Source: Chryseobacterium vaccae (GTDB lineage Bacteria > Bacteroidota > Bacteroidia > Flavobacteriales > Weeksellaceae). From it: 64,000 nt of DNA. The notes beneath the pieces are model-generated. The model saw only the letters and a list, made by a program, of their open reading frames with translations. It made no database searches and was not told the origin of the DNA. Shown in pieces: positions 17,127 through 25,117 of this stretch. The stretch lies in assembly GCF_009602705.1 (NCBI RefSeq), contig NZ_VSWH01000001.1, positions 4,637,001-4,701,000 of the forward strand, read 5' to 3'. Both the position numbers and the translations under genes were made by a program. Positions within the stretch are counted from its first letter, which is position 1. Each line of letters starts with the position of its first letter.

Positions 17127-17813
17127 ATGAACACCCCTAACAAAACAGCCCGGCTGGCAGGATTTATTTATCTTATAGTAATGGCAGCCGGTTTCTTCAG
17201 TTTAATGTATGTTCCGTCTCAGCTTATAAACTGGGAAGATTCCCGGATTACATTTCAGAATATTTCTTCCTCTCCGCAACTGTTCAGATTAGGAATTGCA
17301 GGAAGTATGATCTGCTATATTGCGTTTATGCTCTTACCTCTGGTTTTATACAGATTATTAAAAAATGTAAATGAAACCCACGCCCGGCTGATGGTTATTT
17401 TTGCATTGATGAGTGTTCCCATATCATTTCTCAATCTGCAAAGCCGGTTTTCTGTGCTTACCATTATTGAAGGTGCTGATTATCTTAAAGGAGTTAATGC
17501 AGAACAGCTCCAGTCCCAGGTAATGCTCCTTCTTAACAGCTATAACAAAGGGATCTTAATTGTCCAGATGTTTTGGGGGCTTTGGCTTTTGCCATTTGGC
17601 TATCTGGTCTACAAATCTGGTTTTCTGCCAAAATTTTTAGGAGTTTTCTTAATACTGGGATGTGTGGGATATGTTGCCAATGTTTTTGCCAGAACCTTAA
17701 TTCCGGATTTTTCTGCTTATCCTGTATCCAGTTATATTACTCTCCCCGCTTCCATAGGGGAAATAGGAACTGGATTATGGCTGCTGATCTTAGGCGTGAG
17801 GAATAAAAATTAA
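17127..17813 (+). CDS. DUF4386 membrane protein
   Basis: A 228-residue integral membrane protein with about six hydrophobic helices. The start NKTARLAGFIYLIVMAAGFF and the ending SIGEIGTGLWLLILGVR match the DUF4386 family, whose function is unknown. I chose ATG 17127 rather than the TTG nine bases upstream. It lies 92 bases after the exported protein and 22 before the next membrane gene. Confidence 0.85.
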   Translation: MNTPNKTARLAGFIYLIVMAAGFFSLMYVPSQLINWEDSRITFQNISSSPQLFRLGIAGSMICYIAFMLLPLVLYRLLKNVNETHARLMVIFALMSVPISFLNLQSRFSVLTIIEGADYLKGVNAEQLQSQVMLLLNSYNKGILIVQMFWGLWLLPFGYLVYKSGFLPKFLGVFLILGCVGYVANVFARTLIPDFSAYPVSSYITLPASIGEIGTGLWLLILGVRNKN

Positions 17814-17835
17814 CTAACTGATAAAACAATCGATC

Positions 17836-18252
17836 ATGAATAACTCCATACATTTTGAAGAAACCTCTGTCAATATAAAAATTATTCTTGCCGGGCTCTG
17901 GACTTCTGCCACCCTGTGTTATCTTTATGGAGACTATTTTGAACTCTATATTCCCGGGAAGGCAAAGGGCTTAGTTGAAGGAACGAATCTACTGGATAGT
18001 CCTGTAAAGCTGTTTATGGCCGCTGTTGTACTGGCACTTCCCGCGGTAATGGTTTTTCTCTCTCTGATGTTGAAGGCAAAAATCAACAGGATATTCAACA
18101 TTATTCTGGGAATATTTTTTACCGCCATAATGCTGCTTATTGCTGCGACTTCATTAACAGCCTGGCGCGCATTCTATGTTTTTCTGGCCTTATTGGAAAG
18201 TTTCATCACTATCCTGATTGTATGGAAGGCATGGAAATGGAAAAAAATATAG
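17836..18252 (+). CDS. Small four-helix membrane protein (DUF6326-like)
   Basis: A 138-residue membrane protein with four hydrophobic stretches. The pattern LWTSATLCYLYGDYFELYIPG is like DUF6326; that match is from memory and should be searched. The gene is co-directional with DUF4386 with a 22-base gap. Role unknown; it and its neighbour lie between the kinase and the response regulator. Confidence 0.65.
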   Translation: MNNSIHFEETSVNIKIILAGLWTSATLCYLYGDYFELYIPGKAKGLVEGTNLLDSPVKLFMAAVVLALPAVMVFLSLMLKAKINRIFNIILGIFFTAIMLLIAATSLTAWRAFYVFLALLESFITILIVWKAWKWKKI

Positions 18253-18339
18253 GTTTCTGTGGTGATTTTTGTTGACAGATTGTGTGACTGGCCAAATATT
18301 CCTAATTTTACTTTAAACAAATCCTTTAGGCCTGTTTAA

Positions 18340-19074
18340 ATGAAAATAAAAGCTGTAATTGTAGACGACGAAATCATTGCACGAGAAGTTCTGAGAAGCT
18401 ATCTCACCAAATATTGTCCGCAGGTGGAAATTCTCGGGGAAGCTGAAAATATAAAAGAAGCCGTTCCGCTGATTACAGAAACGCAGCCACAACTCGTGTT
18501 CCTGGATGTTGAAATGCCTTTCGGAAACGCTTTTGATGTACTGGAGGCTACCAAAGAATTTTCCTACGAAACCATATTTATTACTGCATTTTCACAATAT
18601 TCACTGCAGGCCCTTAATAAATCGGCGAGCTATTACATTTTAAAACCCATCGATATTCAGGAGCTCATTCTGGCTGTCAACAAAGTTGTAGAAAGTCTTG
18701 AAAAGAAAGAAGAGCTCAACCGGAATAAAATTCTCCTCGAAAACTTAAAATTGAAACCGGAAAAACAACAGCTTATCCTGCCGACCCTTCAGGGGTTCGA
18801 TGTGGTAAAAACAGAAGATATTGTAAGACTACAGGCAGACGGAAACTTTACCCAGGTTTATCTTACCGACGGTTCAAAGAAAATGGTTTGCAGATTCCTG
18901 AAGCATTTTGACGATCTGCTGGAAAGCCCGTTTGTAAGAGTTCATCGTTCTCATATCATCAATACCGGTTTTGTAAAATCTTATCATAAAAGTGGAACTG
19001 TAATGCTTGCTGACCATACTGAAATTGAGGTCTCCGGAAGCTTTAAAGATAACTTTCTAAAGGTGTTTTCCTAG
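18340..19074 (+). CDS. LytTR-family response regulator
   Basis: A 244-residue cytosolic transcription factor. The receiver domain covers about residues 3-120, with acidic residues DDE near the start, phosphoacceptor D56 in LVFLDVEMP and the lysine in YYILKPID. A LytTR DNA-binding domain covers about residues 145-244 (DIVRLQADGNFTQVYLTDG and VRVHRSHIINTGFVK). LytTR proteins bind two 9-bp direct repeats separated by 12-13 bp, which is what sites A-C show. A TAATTTTA box like that of the SIMPL gene lies at 18303-18310. Confidence 0.95.
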   Translation: MKIKAVIVDDEIIAREVLRSYLTKYCPQVEILGEAENIKEAVPLITETQPQLVFLDVEMPFGNAFDVLEATKEFSYETIFITAFSQYSLQALNKSASYYILKPIDIQELILAVNKVVESLEKKEELNRNKILLENLKLKPEKQQLILPTLQGFDVVKTEDIVRLQADGNFTQVYLTDGSKKMVCRFLKHFDDLLESPFVRVHRSHIINTGFVKSYHKSGTVMLADHTEIEVSGSFKDNFLKVFS

Positions 19075-19105
19075 AATTTACCGTTTTTTAACAGCCTGAA
19101 GGCAT

Positions 19106-19113
19106 TATTTTTG
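19106..19113 (+). promoter_or_regulatory. -7 promoter box of lipocalin gene
   Basis: TATTTTTG matches TAnnTTTG, 34 bases before the start codon. Confidence 0.5.
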
Positions 19114-19147
19114 AAGGTTTTTTCGTAACAACACAAAATTTCTGATT

Positions 19148-19690
19148 ATGAAAACGCTTCACAAGATTGCCGTTCCCGTTTCGCTGGGTGTTTTGGGACT
19201 GATTATTTTCACTTCCTATTCGGTAGGAATTCCGAAAGGAGCAGCGGCTGTTAAAAATTTTGATGCCAAAAAATACCTCGGAAGATGGTATGAAATAGCC
19301 CGTTTCGATTACCGATTTGAAAAAAATATGGACAACGTTACGGCAGAATATTCAGAAAACCCTAATGGCAGTATCAGCGTAAGAAATAAAGGCTATAATT
19401 ATCTTAAAAAAGAATGGAAAGAATCCGTTGGAGAAGCCCGTTTTGTAAAAGATAAAACCGAAGCCCGGCTGAAAGTCTCATTTTTCAAACCAATCTGGGC
19501 CGGTTATAACGTCATAGACATTGATGAAGACTATCAATATGCATTAGTGGCAGGAAGCAGCCTCAAATACCTTTGGATTCTGTCCAGAACCACTACAATC
19601 CCGGAAAGCATCAGACAGCGTTTCATAGAAAAAGCAAAAAGAATAGGATATAATACTGATGAACTCATCTGGGTAAAGCATAACCAATAG
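19148..19690 (+). CDS. Lipocalin family protein (Blc-like)
   Basis: A 180-residue exported or membrane-anchored lipocalin. The start has a hydrophobic signal/anchor of about 20 residues. The mature part opens with the lipocalin signature GRWYEIARFDYRFEKNM (GxW motif), continues with eight predicted strands and the second motif in WILSRTTTIPES. Blc-like proteins bind fatty acids or lysophospholipids at the outer membrane. No lipobox cysteine is present, so it is probably not lipidated. Confidence 0.92.
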   Translation: MKTLHKIAVPVSLGVLGLIIFTSYSVGIPKGAAAVKNFDAKKYLGRWYEIARFDYRFEKNMDNVTAEYSENPNGSISVRNKGYNYLKKEWKESVGEARFVKDKTEARLKVSFFKPIWAGYNVIDIDEDYQYALVAGSSLKYLWILSRTTTIPESIRQRFIEKAKRIGYNTDELIWVKHNQ

Positions 19691-19692
19691 TT

Positions 19693-19721
19693 AAAAAAGC
19701 TGAGGTCTCTCAGCTTTTTTT
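19693..19721. terminator. Bidirectional terminator
   Basis: AAAAAAGCTGAG/CTCAGCTTTTTT with a 4-base loop sits between the convergent lipocalin and acidic-protein genes. Confidence 0.8.
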
Positions 19722-19725
19722 GTTT

Positions 19726-20199
19726 TTATTTTCCGATATATTCTTTCCATTCTTCAAAACGGTGATCGATAACCTGCTTCATCAGATCATAGTTTTCGTA
19801 GGTATCTTCAATGTGATAAAACGTTTCATATTCGTAATCATTTTCCTCTGCCTTGGTATCAAAAAGATTAACGTAGTCATCCGCAAATGAGCTGTATTGA
19901 TTTCCGAAATCCGTATCATCGGCATAATAATCTTTTGCAAAGAGATTTCCAAGGTCATTCAGGTCGTGTTCAGAAAATTTCCCGTCGCAGGAATCCATAA
20001 TAAATTCAGCTCCGGTGATCTCTCTGCGTTTTACCTTTTCAATTTCCTCTTTTCCATCTTCTTTCAGTTCATCAGAGATCAGATCGTTGTTAATGCACCA
20101 GTTCAGGAACATTCCTGTATGTGTTGCTCCGTTTTTCTCAGGAAGACCTTCCGGAAAATCACCGCCGTAATGCCATGAAGCATCATCGTATTTTGACAT
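19726..20199 (-). CDS. Acidic cytosolic protein with WHYGGDFPEGLP motif
   Basis: A 157-residue, strongly acidic, soluble protein starting KYDDASWHYGGDFPEGLPEK and continuing ATHTGMFLNWCINNDL. This N-terminal signature recurs in a family of uncharacterised bacterial proteins, which I recall as DUF7832 (needs a search). It could belong to a stress or immunity-type protein, but nothing in the neighbourhood proves this. A TATTTTTG promoter box lies 33 bases upstream. Confidence 0.7.
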   Translation of the reverse strand: MSKYDDASWHYGGDFPEGLPEKNGATHTGMFLNWCINNDLISDELKEDGKEEIEKVKRREITGAEFIMDSCDGKFSEHDLNDLGNLFAKDYYADDTDFGNQYSSFADDYVNLFDTKAEENDYEYETFYHIEDTYENYDLMKQVIDHRFEEWKEYIGK

Positions 20200-20231
20200 A
20201 GTCTTTAATTATAGTTATAACCAATTTTCGT

Positions 20232-20239
20232 CAAAAATA
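20232..20239 (-). promoter_or_regulatory. -7 promoter box of the acidic-protein gene
   Basis: Minus-strand TATTTTTG, matching TAnnTTTG. Confidence 0.5.
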
Positions 20240-20316
20240 GAAAAAATCAATTTATATTGCTGCAGCCGCAGATTTTTCCGTCATTTGCAGAACAATTTTT
20301 CTCAAGAATATACGAT

Positions 20317-21567
20317 ATGCAAAAAGCTGTTCTGATCACCATCGGCGATGAAATCCTTTCCGGAAACACGGTAGATACCAATTCTAATTTTATCGCTGCA
20401 GAACTCAAAAATATAGGAATTCAGGTTTCACAGATCTTTACGATTTCCGATGAAATTGATACTATTAAAAATACATTAAGCACTGCTTTTGACCTGGGTG
20501 AACTTATCATTACAACAGGTGGTTTAGGTCCTACAAGAGATGATAAGACCAAAAAAGCACTGGCAGAATTTTTCAATGACGAAATTGCACTGGATGAGGT
20601 AACATTTGAGCACCTTAAAGCCTATATGGAAAAACGTGGCCGTATTGATATTCTTGAACGCAATAAAGAACAGGCCTTTGTCCCTACAAAATCCGTTGTT
20701 TTTCAAAACCATTTCGGAACGGCTTCCTGTATGATGATGGAGCAGGATGGAAAGCTGTGTTTCAGTCTTCCCGGAGTTCCTTATGAAGTAAAACCGCTGA
20801 TCAAAGACCAGATTATTCCTTATTTGAAAGAGAAATTCAATCTTGACTATATCCATACAAGAATTGTTTCTGTGGTGGGAATTCCCGAGAGCATCCTTGC
20901 AGACATGATTGAAGATTGGGAATTGGCCCTTCCTGAAAACCTTTCTTTATCTTATTTACCTGTAGGAACCCGTGTAAAACTGAGACTGACGGCTTCCGGA
21001 AGTGATGAAGAAGTCTTAAAACAGCAGACCGAAAATGAAATTCAGAAACTTCTACCTTTGGTGGGAGATCATGTAATTGCTGTTTCAGAAGATAAGATTG
21101 AAAAAATCCTGGCAGAAATTCTTACTGAAAGAAAACTGACCATCTCCACCGCAGAAAGCTGTACAGGAGGAGAGCTGGCAAAGATGATCACATCCAATCC
21201 GGGAAGCTCAGCCTATTTCCCAGGCGGAATCGTTACCTATGCCACAGAAAAGAAGATTGAGATCTTAAATGTTTCAAAGGTTACCGTAGATCAGTTCACA
21301 GTGGTAAGTGAGCAGGTAGCACAGGAAATGGCGAAAGGATGTCAGCAGTTATTCAATACAGATATTGCCTTATCTACAACAGGGGTGGCAGGTCCCGGAA
21401 AGGGAGAGGATGGCAAAGAAATTGGAACGGTTTATTATACTATTCAGCTTCATGATCAGCAGGTAACTTCCAGGCTGTATATGCCTCATCTGGAAAGACT
21501 TGATTTTATGAATTTTGTTTCCCAGAAGATTATTCAGGATCTGGTGGGACTTTTGATAGAACATTAA
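20317..21567 (+). CDS. cinA: CinA family nicotinamide-nucleotide amidohydrolase
   Basis: A 416-residue cytosolic protein with the standard two-domain layout. The N-terminal MoCF-type domain has TIGDEILSGNTVDTN and TTGGLGPTRDD; the C-terminal CinA domain has STAESCTGGELAKMI and GPGKGEDG. The C-terminal domain of this family deamidates NMN in pyridine nucleotide salvage. I took ATG 20317 because the family starts near this point; an upstream start at 20257 would add 20 atypical residues. Confidence 0.95.
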   Translation: MQKAVLITIGDEILSGNTVDTNSNFIAAELKNIGIQVSQIFTISDEIDTIKNTLSTAFDLGELIITTGGLGPTRDDKTKKALAEFFNDEIALDEVTFEHLKAYMEKRGRIDILERNKEQAFVPTKSVVFQNHFGTASCMMMEQDGKLCFSLPGVPYEVKPLIKDQIIPYLKEKFNLDYIHTRIVSVVGIPESILADMIEDWELALPENLSLSYLPVGTRVKLRLTASGSDEEVLKQQTENEIQKLLPLVGDHVIAVSEDKIEKILAEILTERKLTISTAESCTGGELAKMITSNPGSSAYFPGGIVTYATEKKIEILNVSKVTVDQFTVVSEQVAQEMAKGCQQLFNTDIALSTTGVAGPGKGEDGKEIGTVYYTIQLHDQQVTSRLYMPHLERLDFMNFVSQKIIQDLVGLLIEH

Positions 21568-21642
21568 ATTTTTAATTTTTTTTTAATTAAAATAAATATC
21601 ATTTTTCACGCTTTTTGAGCTCTGTTTTATAAATTTCAAAAC

Positions 21643-24600
21643 GTGGAAAACTCAAAACAGATTTTTCAGACCGACAGTAAAAAACGCTGGAAAAGCGTAC
21701 AGTGGGGAAGTCGTATTTTTATCTTCATTGCGGTATTGCTTTTTCTTGCTTTAGGGCTGATGATGAAACTGGATAAAAGCCCAAAACTTCCTTTTAAAGA
21801 AGATTATAAAGCAGTAATTACTGCCAGTAAACCTTATCTCCAGGAAAACAGAATTTCTAAAGAATACAAAGGGTTCAGAAGCTTTATTTTTGAAAAAACA
21901 ATGCATACCAGCCTTGCCAAAATTGAAAAGGCGCGTGCAGAAAGACGTAAAAATCAAAATCTCAGCTGGTCCCGGTTTCCGGGAGGAATCCGTTCTGCGT
22001 TTTATGTTGCCTGGGATCCGCAGTCGCTGATGTCTTTAAAAAGAAACATTAGACATATCAATCTGGTATTTCCGGAATGGTTTTTCCTCGATCCTAAAAC
22101 GGGAGATTTAAAAACCAATGTCGATCCGGAGGGCTACAAAGTCATCAGAAGAACCAGTGTGGCGGCTATGCCTATTCTGAGTAACAACTTCCAGCAGGAA
22201 TTTCATTCTGAAGGATTGGGCAAAGTTCTGAAAGACCCTCGGAAAAGAAGCCAGCTGATCCGGAAAATAACGCAGCAGTGTCTGAAACTTCATTTCAAAG
22301 GAATTAATATTGACTTTGAAGATATGAATCTGGATTCTGATGAGCCGCTTATTGCCTTTATGAAAGAGCTGTCAGAAACTTTCAAAAAAAACGGACTGCT
22401 TGTTACCATGGATATTATGACGGATAATGACGATTATAATATTCAGAAACTGAATCCTTACGTAGATTATTTCGTCCTGATGGCTTATGATGAATATTCA
22501 GCTGATAGTGATGCCGGTCCTGTTTCTTCACAGAAATGGATTGAAGCGCAGACTGATAAGATCTTAAAGAAAACATCTCCCGACAAAATTATCCTCGGAT
22601 TGGGAGCTTACGGCTACGACTGGAGTACAAATAAAGATGACAACACCTCTGTTACTTATATGCAGGCAATCACCAAAGCCAGCGCAAGTAAGGCTGTGAT
22701 GAACTTTGGCGACAATACTTTTAATCTCAATTATTCCTATACCGATTCTAAAAATAATACCCACACTGTATTTTTCAACGATGCAGCTTCTATTTTCAAT
22801 ACGATGCGTTATTCCTCAGAATATCCGTTGGCTGGAACAGCACTCTGGAGACTGGGAAGTGAAGACAGCAGAGTTTGGAATTTTTATGATAAGAACCTTA
22901 CCCTTTCCGGGCTCTCAACATTAAATTTAAAAACACTGGAAAATGTAAAAGGGCAGACTATGGTAGACTATATTGGTGACGGGGAAGTACTGGATGTTCT
23001 GAATACCCCTCACGACGGAAAGATCGCCCTTGAAATTGATCCGAAAGAAAAGATCATCACCGATGAAAATTATGTAACCTATCCAAGTTCCTACGAAGTG
23101 AAAAAATATGGTGAAGCGCCCCAGAAAGAGCTTGTTCTCACCTTTGATGATGGCCCGGATGAAACGTATACTCCTCAGATACTTGATGTTTTATCCAAAT
23201 ACCATGTCCCTGCAGCCTTCTTTCTTGTAGGTCTGAATGCCGAAAAGAATCTTCCACTCGTTAAAAGAATCTATCGCGAAGGTCATGAGATCGGGAATCA
23301 TACCTTTACCCATGAAAATGTGGCTAAAGTAAGCCCTGAGCGAGCCCTGCTTGAACTTAAGCTCACCAGACTTCTGATAGAATGTGTGACAGGTCACAGC
23401 ACCATCTTATTCAGAGCACCTTATAATGCAGATTCCGAACCTACTACACCGGAAGAGATTATTCCTGTTGCCTTGGCAAGACAGCAAAACTATCTGGATA
23501 TAGGCGAAAATATAGACCCCGAAGATTGGCAGCCGGGAATAAAAGCAAATGAAATTATACAAAGAGTAATGACAGGATTAAAACAGCAGCGGGGAAATAT
23601 TGTGCTGCTTCATGATGCGGGAGGAGAAACCAGAGAAGAAACCGTAAAAGCTCTTAAAATTTTAATTCCGACATTACAAAAGCAAGGATATCATTTCACC
23701 AATCTTGCCAGTATTTTACATAAAAGCAAAAGCGAACTGATGCCAGAAATTCCTAAAACTAAATCCTATTACATCATGCAGCTCAATCTCGTACTGGCAA
23801 CTGTAATCTACGGAATAAGCCATTTTCTGGTAGCGCTTTTCACCATCTTTATTATTCTGGGGCTTATCAGACTGATTTTGATGGCTTATTGGGCCCTTAA
23901 AGAACGAAAAAAAGAAAAAAAACTAGGTGGATTCCCTGTATTGGATTCTTATCCTAAAGTATCCATCATTGTTCCAGCCTACAACGAAGAAGTGAATATT
24001 GTTTCTTCCCTGAACAGCCTGTTAAAGCAAACCTACCCGAATTTCAATATTATTATGGTAGATGATGGAAGTAAGGATTCAACCTATGAAAGAGCAAAAG
24101 AAGCGTTTCCGGATCATCCGCAGCTGAAAATTTTTGCCAAAACAAACGGAGGAAAAGCTACCGCCCTTAATTTTGGAATTGCACAGACCAATGCTGAATA
24201 TGTAGTCTGCATTGATGCAGATACCAAATTACAGAAGGATGCCGTAAAATATATGATCGCAAGATTCCTTAATTCAGCTCCTGAAGAAAAAATTGCAGCC
24301 GTAGCGGGGAATGTAAAGGTGGGAAATAAAGTAAACTGGCTGACCAGATGGCAATCGATAGAATATACTACCAGTCAGAATTTTGACAGGCTGGCGTATG
24401 CGAACATTAATGCCATTACCGTAATCCCCGGAGCTATTGGCGCATTTAAAAAGTCGGTGATAGCAGAGATCGGAGGATATTCTTCAGATACTTTGGCTGA
24501 AGATTGCGATCTAACGGTGAAAATTCTGAAAGCCGGATATACCGTAGCCAATGAAAACAGAGCCTTTGCTGTGACGGAAGCTCCTGAAACCGTAAAACAG

Positions 24601-25041
24601 TTTTTAAAACAGCGTTTCAGATGGACCTACGGAATTATGCAGATGTTCTGGAAACAGCGCCAGACTTTCCTTAATCCGAAATATAAAGGACTAGGATTGT
24701 GGGCGATGCCTAATATTCTGCTGTTCCAGTATATTATTCCGTTCTTTTCGCCTTTGGCTGATCTGATGATGTTTTTCGGAATTCTCTCCGGAAATGGAGA
24801 GAAAATCTTTACCTACTATCTGATTTTCCTTTTGGTGGATGCTTCGTTAGCTTTAATAGCATTTATCATGCAGCGGGAAAAATTAACCGGGCTGTTGTAT
24901 GTAATTCCGCAGCGCTTCGGATACAGATGGCTGATGTATATTGTCTTATTTCGAAGCTTAAGAAAAGCATTGAAAGGAGAAATGCAGTCGTGGGGATTCC
25001 TGAAAAGAACCGGAAACGTAAAAGAGGTGGTTACTTCGTGA
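21643..25041 (+). CDS. GH18-like / polysaccharide deacetylase / GT2 fusion protein
   Basis: A single 1132-residue reading frame from GTG. Residues about 24-42 form a membrane anchor. Residues about 110-430 are a GH18-like domain with the motif GINIDFED: D224 and E226 are kept, but the first two Asp of the classic DxxDxDxE are Lys and Asn. Residues about 490-680 are a NodB deacetylase with TFDDGPD (D502, D503) and NHTFTH (H553, H557). After a membrane pair near 708-745 comes a family 2 glycosyltransferase with SIIVPAYNEE, DAD at 858-860, EDCD near 953 and QRFRW at 990-994, then more membrane helices. It probably makes, deacetylates and trims an N-acetylhexosamine polymer at the cell surface. 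Confidence 0.93.
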   Translation: MENSKQIFQTDSKKRWKSVQWGSRIFIFIAVLLFLALGLMMKLDKSPKLPFKEDYKAVITASKPYLQENRISKEYKGFRSFIFEKTMHTSLAKIEKARAERRKNQNLSWSRFPGGIRSAFYVAWDPQSLMSLKRNIRHINLVFPEWFFLDPKTGDLKTNVDPEGYKVIRRTSVAAMPILSNNFQQEFHSEGLGKVLKDPRKRSQLIRKITQQCLKLHFKGINIDFEDMNLDSDEPLIAFMKELSETFKKNGLLVTMDIMTDNDDYNIQKLNPYVDYFVLMAYDEYSADSDAGPVSSQKWIEAQTDKILKKTSPDKIILGLGAYGYDWSTNKDDNTSVTYMQAITKASASKAVMNFGDNTFNLNYSYTDSKNNTHTVFFNDAASIFNTMRYSSEYPLAGTALWRLGSEDSRVWNFYDKNLTLSGLSTLNLKTLENVKGQTMVDYIGDGEVLDVLNTPHDGKIALEIDPKEKIITDENYVTYPSSYEVKKYGEAPQKELVLTFDDGPDETYTPQILDVLSKYHVPAAFFLVGLNAEKNLPLVKRIYREGHEIGNHTFTHENVAKVSPERALLELKLTRLLIECVTGHSTILFRAPYNADSEPTTPEEIIPVALARQQNYLDIGENIDPEDWQPGIKANEIIQRVMTGLKQQRGNIVLLHDAGGETREETVKALKILIPTLQKQGYHFTNLASILHKSKSELMPEIPKTKSYYIMQLNLVLATVIYGISHFLVALFTIFIILGLIRLILMAYWALKERKKEKKLGGFPVLDSYPKVSIIVPAYNEEVNIVSSLNSLLKQTYPNFNIIMVDDGSKDSTYERAKEAFPDHPQLKIFAKTNGGKATALNFGIAQTNAEYVVCIDADTKLQKDAVKYMIARFLNSAPEEKIAAVAGNVKVGNKVNWLTRWQSIEYTTSQNFDRLAYANINAITVIPGAIGAFKKSVIAEIGGYSSDTLAEDCDLTVKILKAGYTVANENRAFAVTEAPETVKQFLKQRFRWTYGIMQMFWKQRQTFLNPKYKGLGLWAMPNILLFQYIIPFFSPLADLMMFFGILSGNGEKIFTYYLIFLLVDASLALIAFIMQREKLTGLLYVIPQRFGYRWLMYIVLFRSLRKALKGEMQSWGFLKRTGNVKEVVTS

Positions 25042-25049
25042 TATTTATT

Positions 25050-25057
25050 TAAATTTG
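25050..25057 (+). promoter_or_regulatory. -7 promoter box, first M13 peptidase
   Basis: TAAATTTG, matching TAnnTTTG, 60 bases before the start codon. The 5' leader is partly conserved in the second peptidase copy. Confidence 0.45.
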
Positions 25058-25117
25058 TTTCACATATAAGTAACAAACTTTAAAAAAAATATACTTATAG
25101 CATAAATTGTTATCATA

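Noticed and set aside
18256..18294. Possible fourth direct-repeat operator before the LytTR regulator gene
   Set aside because: CTGTGGTGA and GTGACTGGCCA only loosely resemble ACTTGGTGA and the 21-base spacing is not kept.
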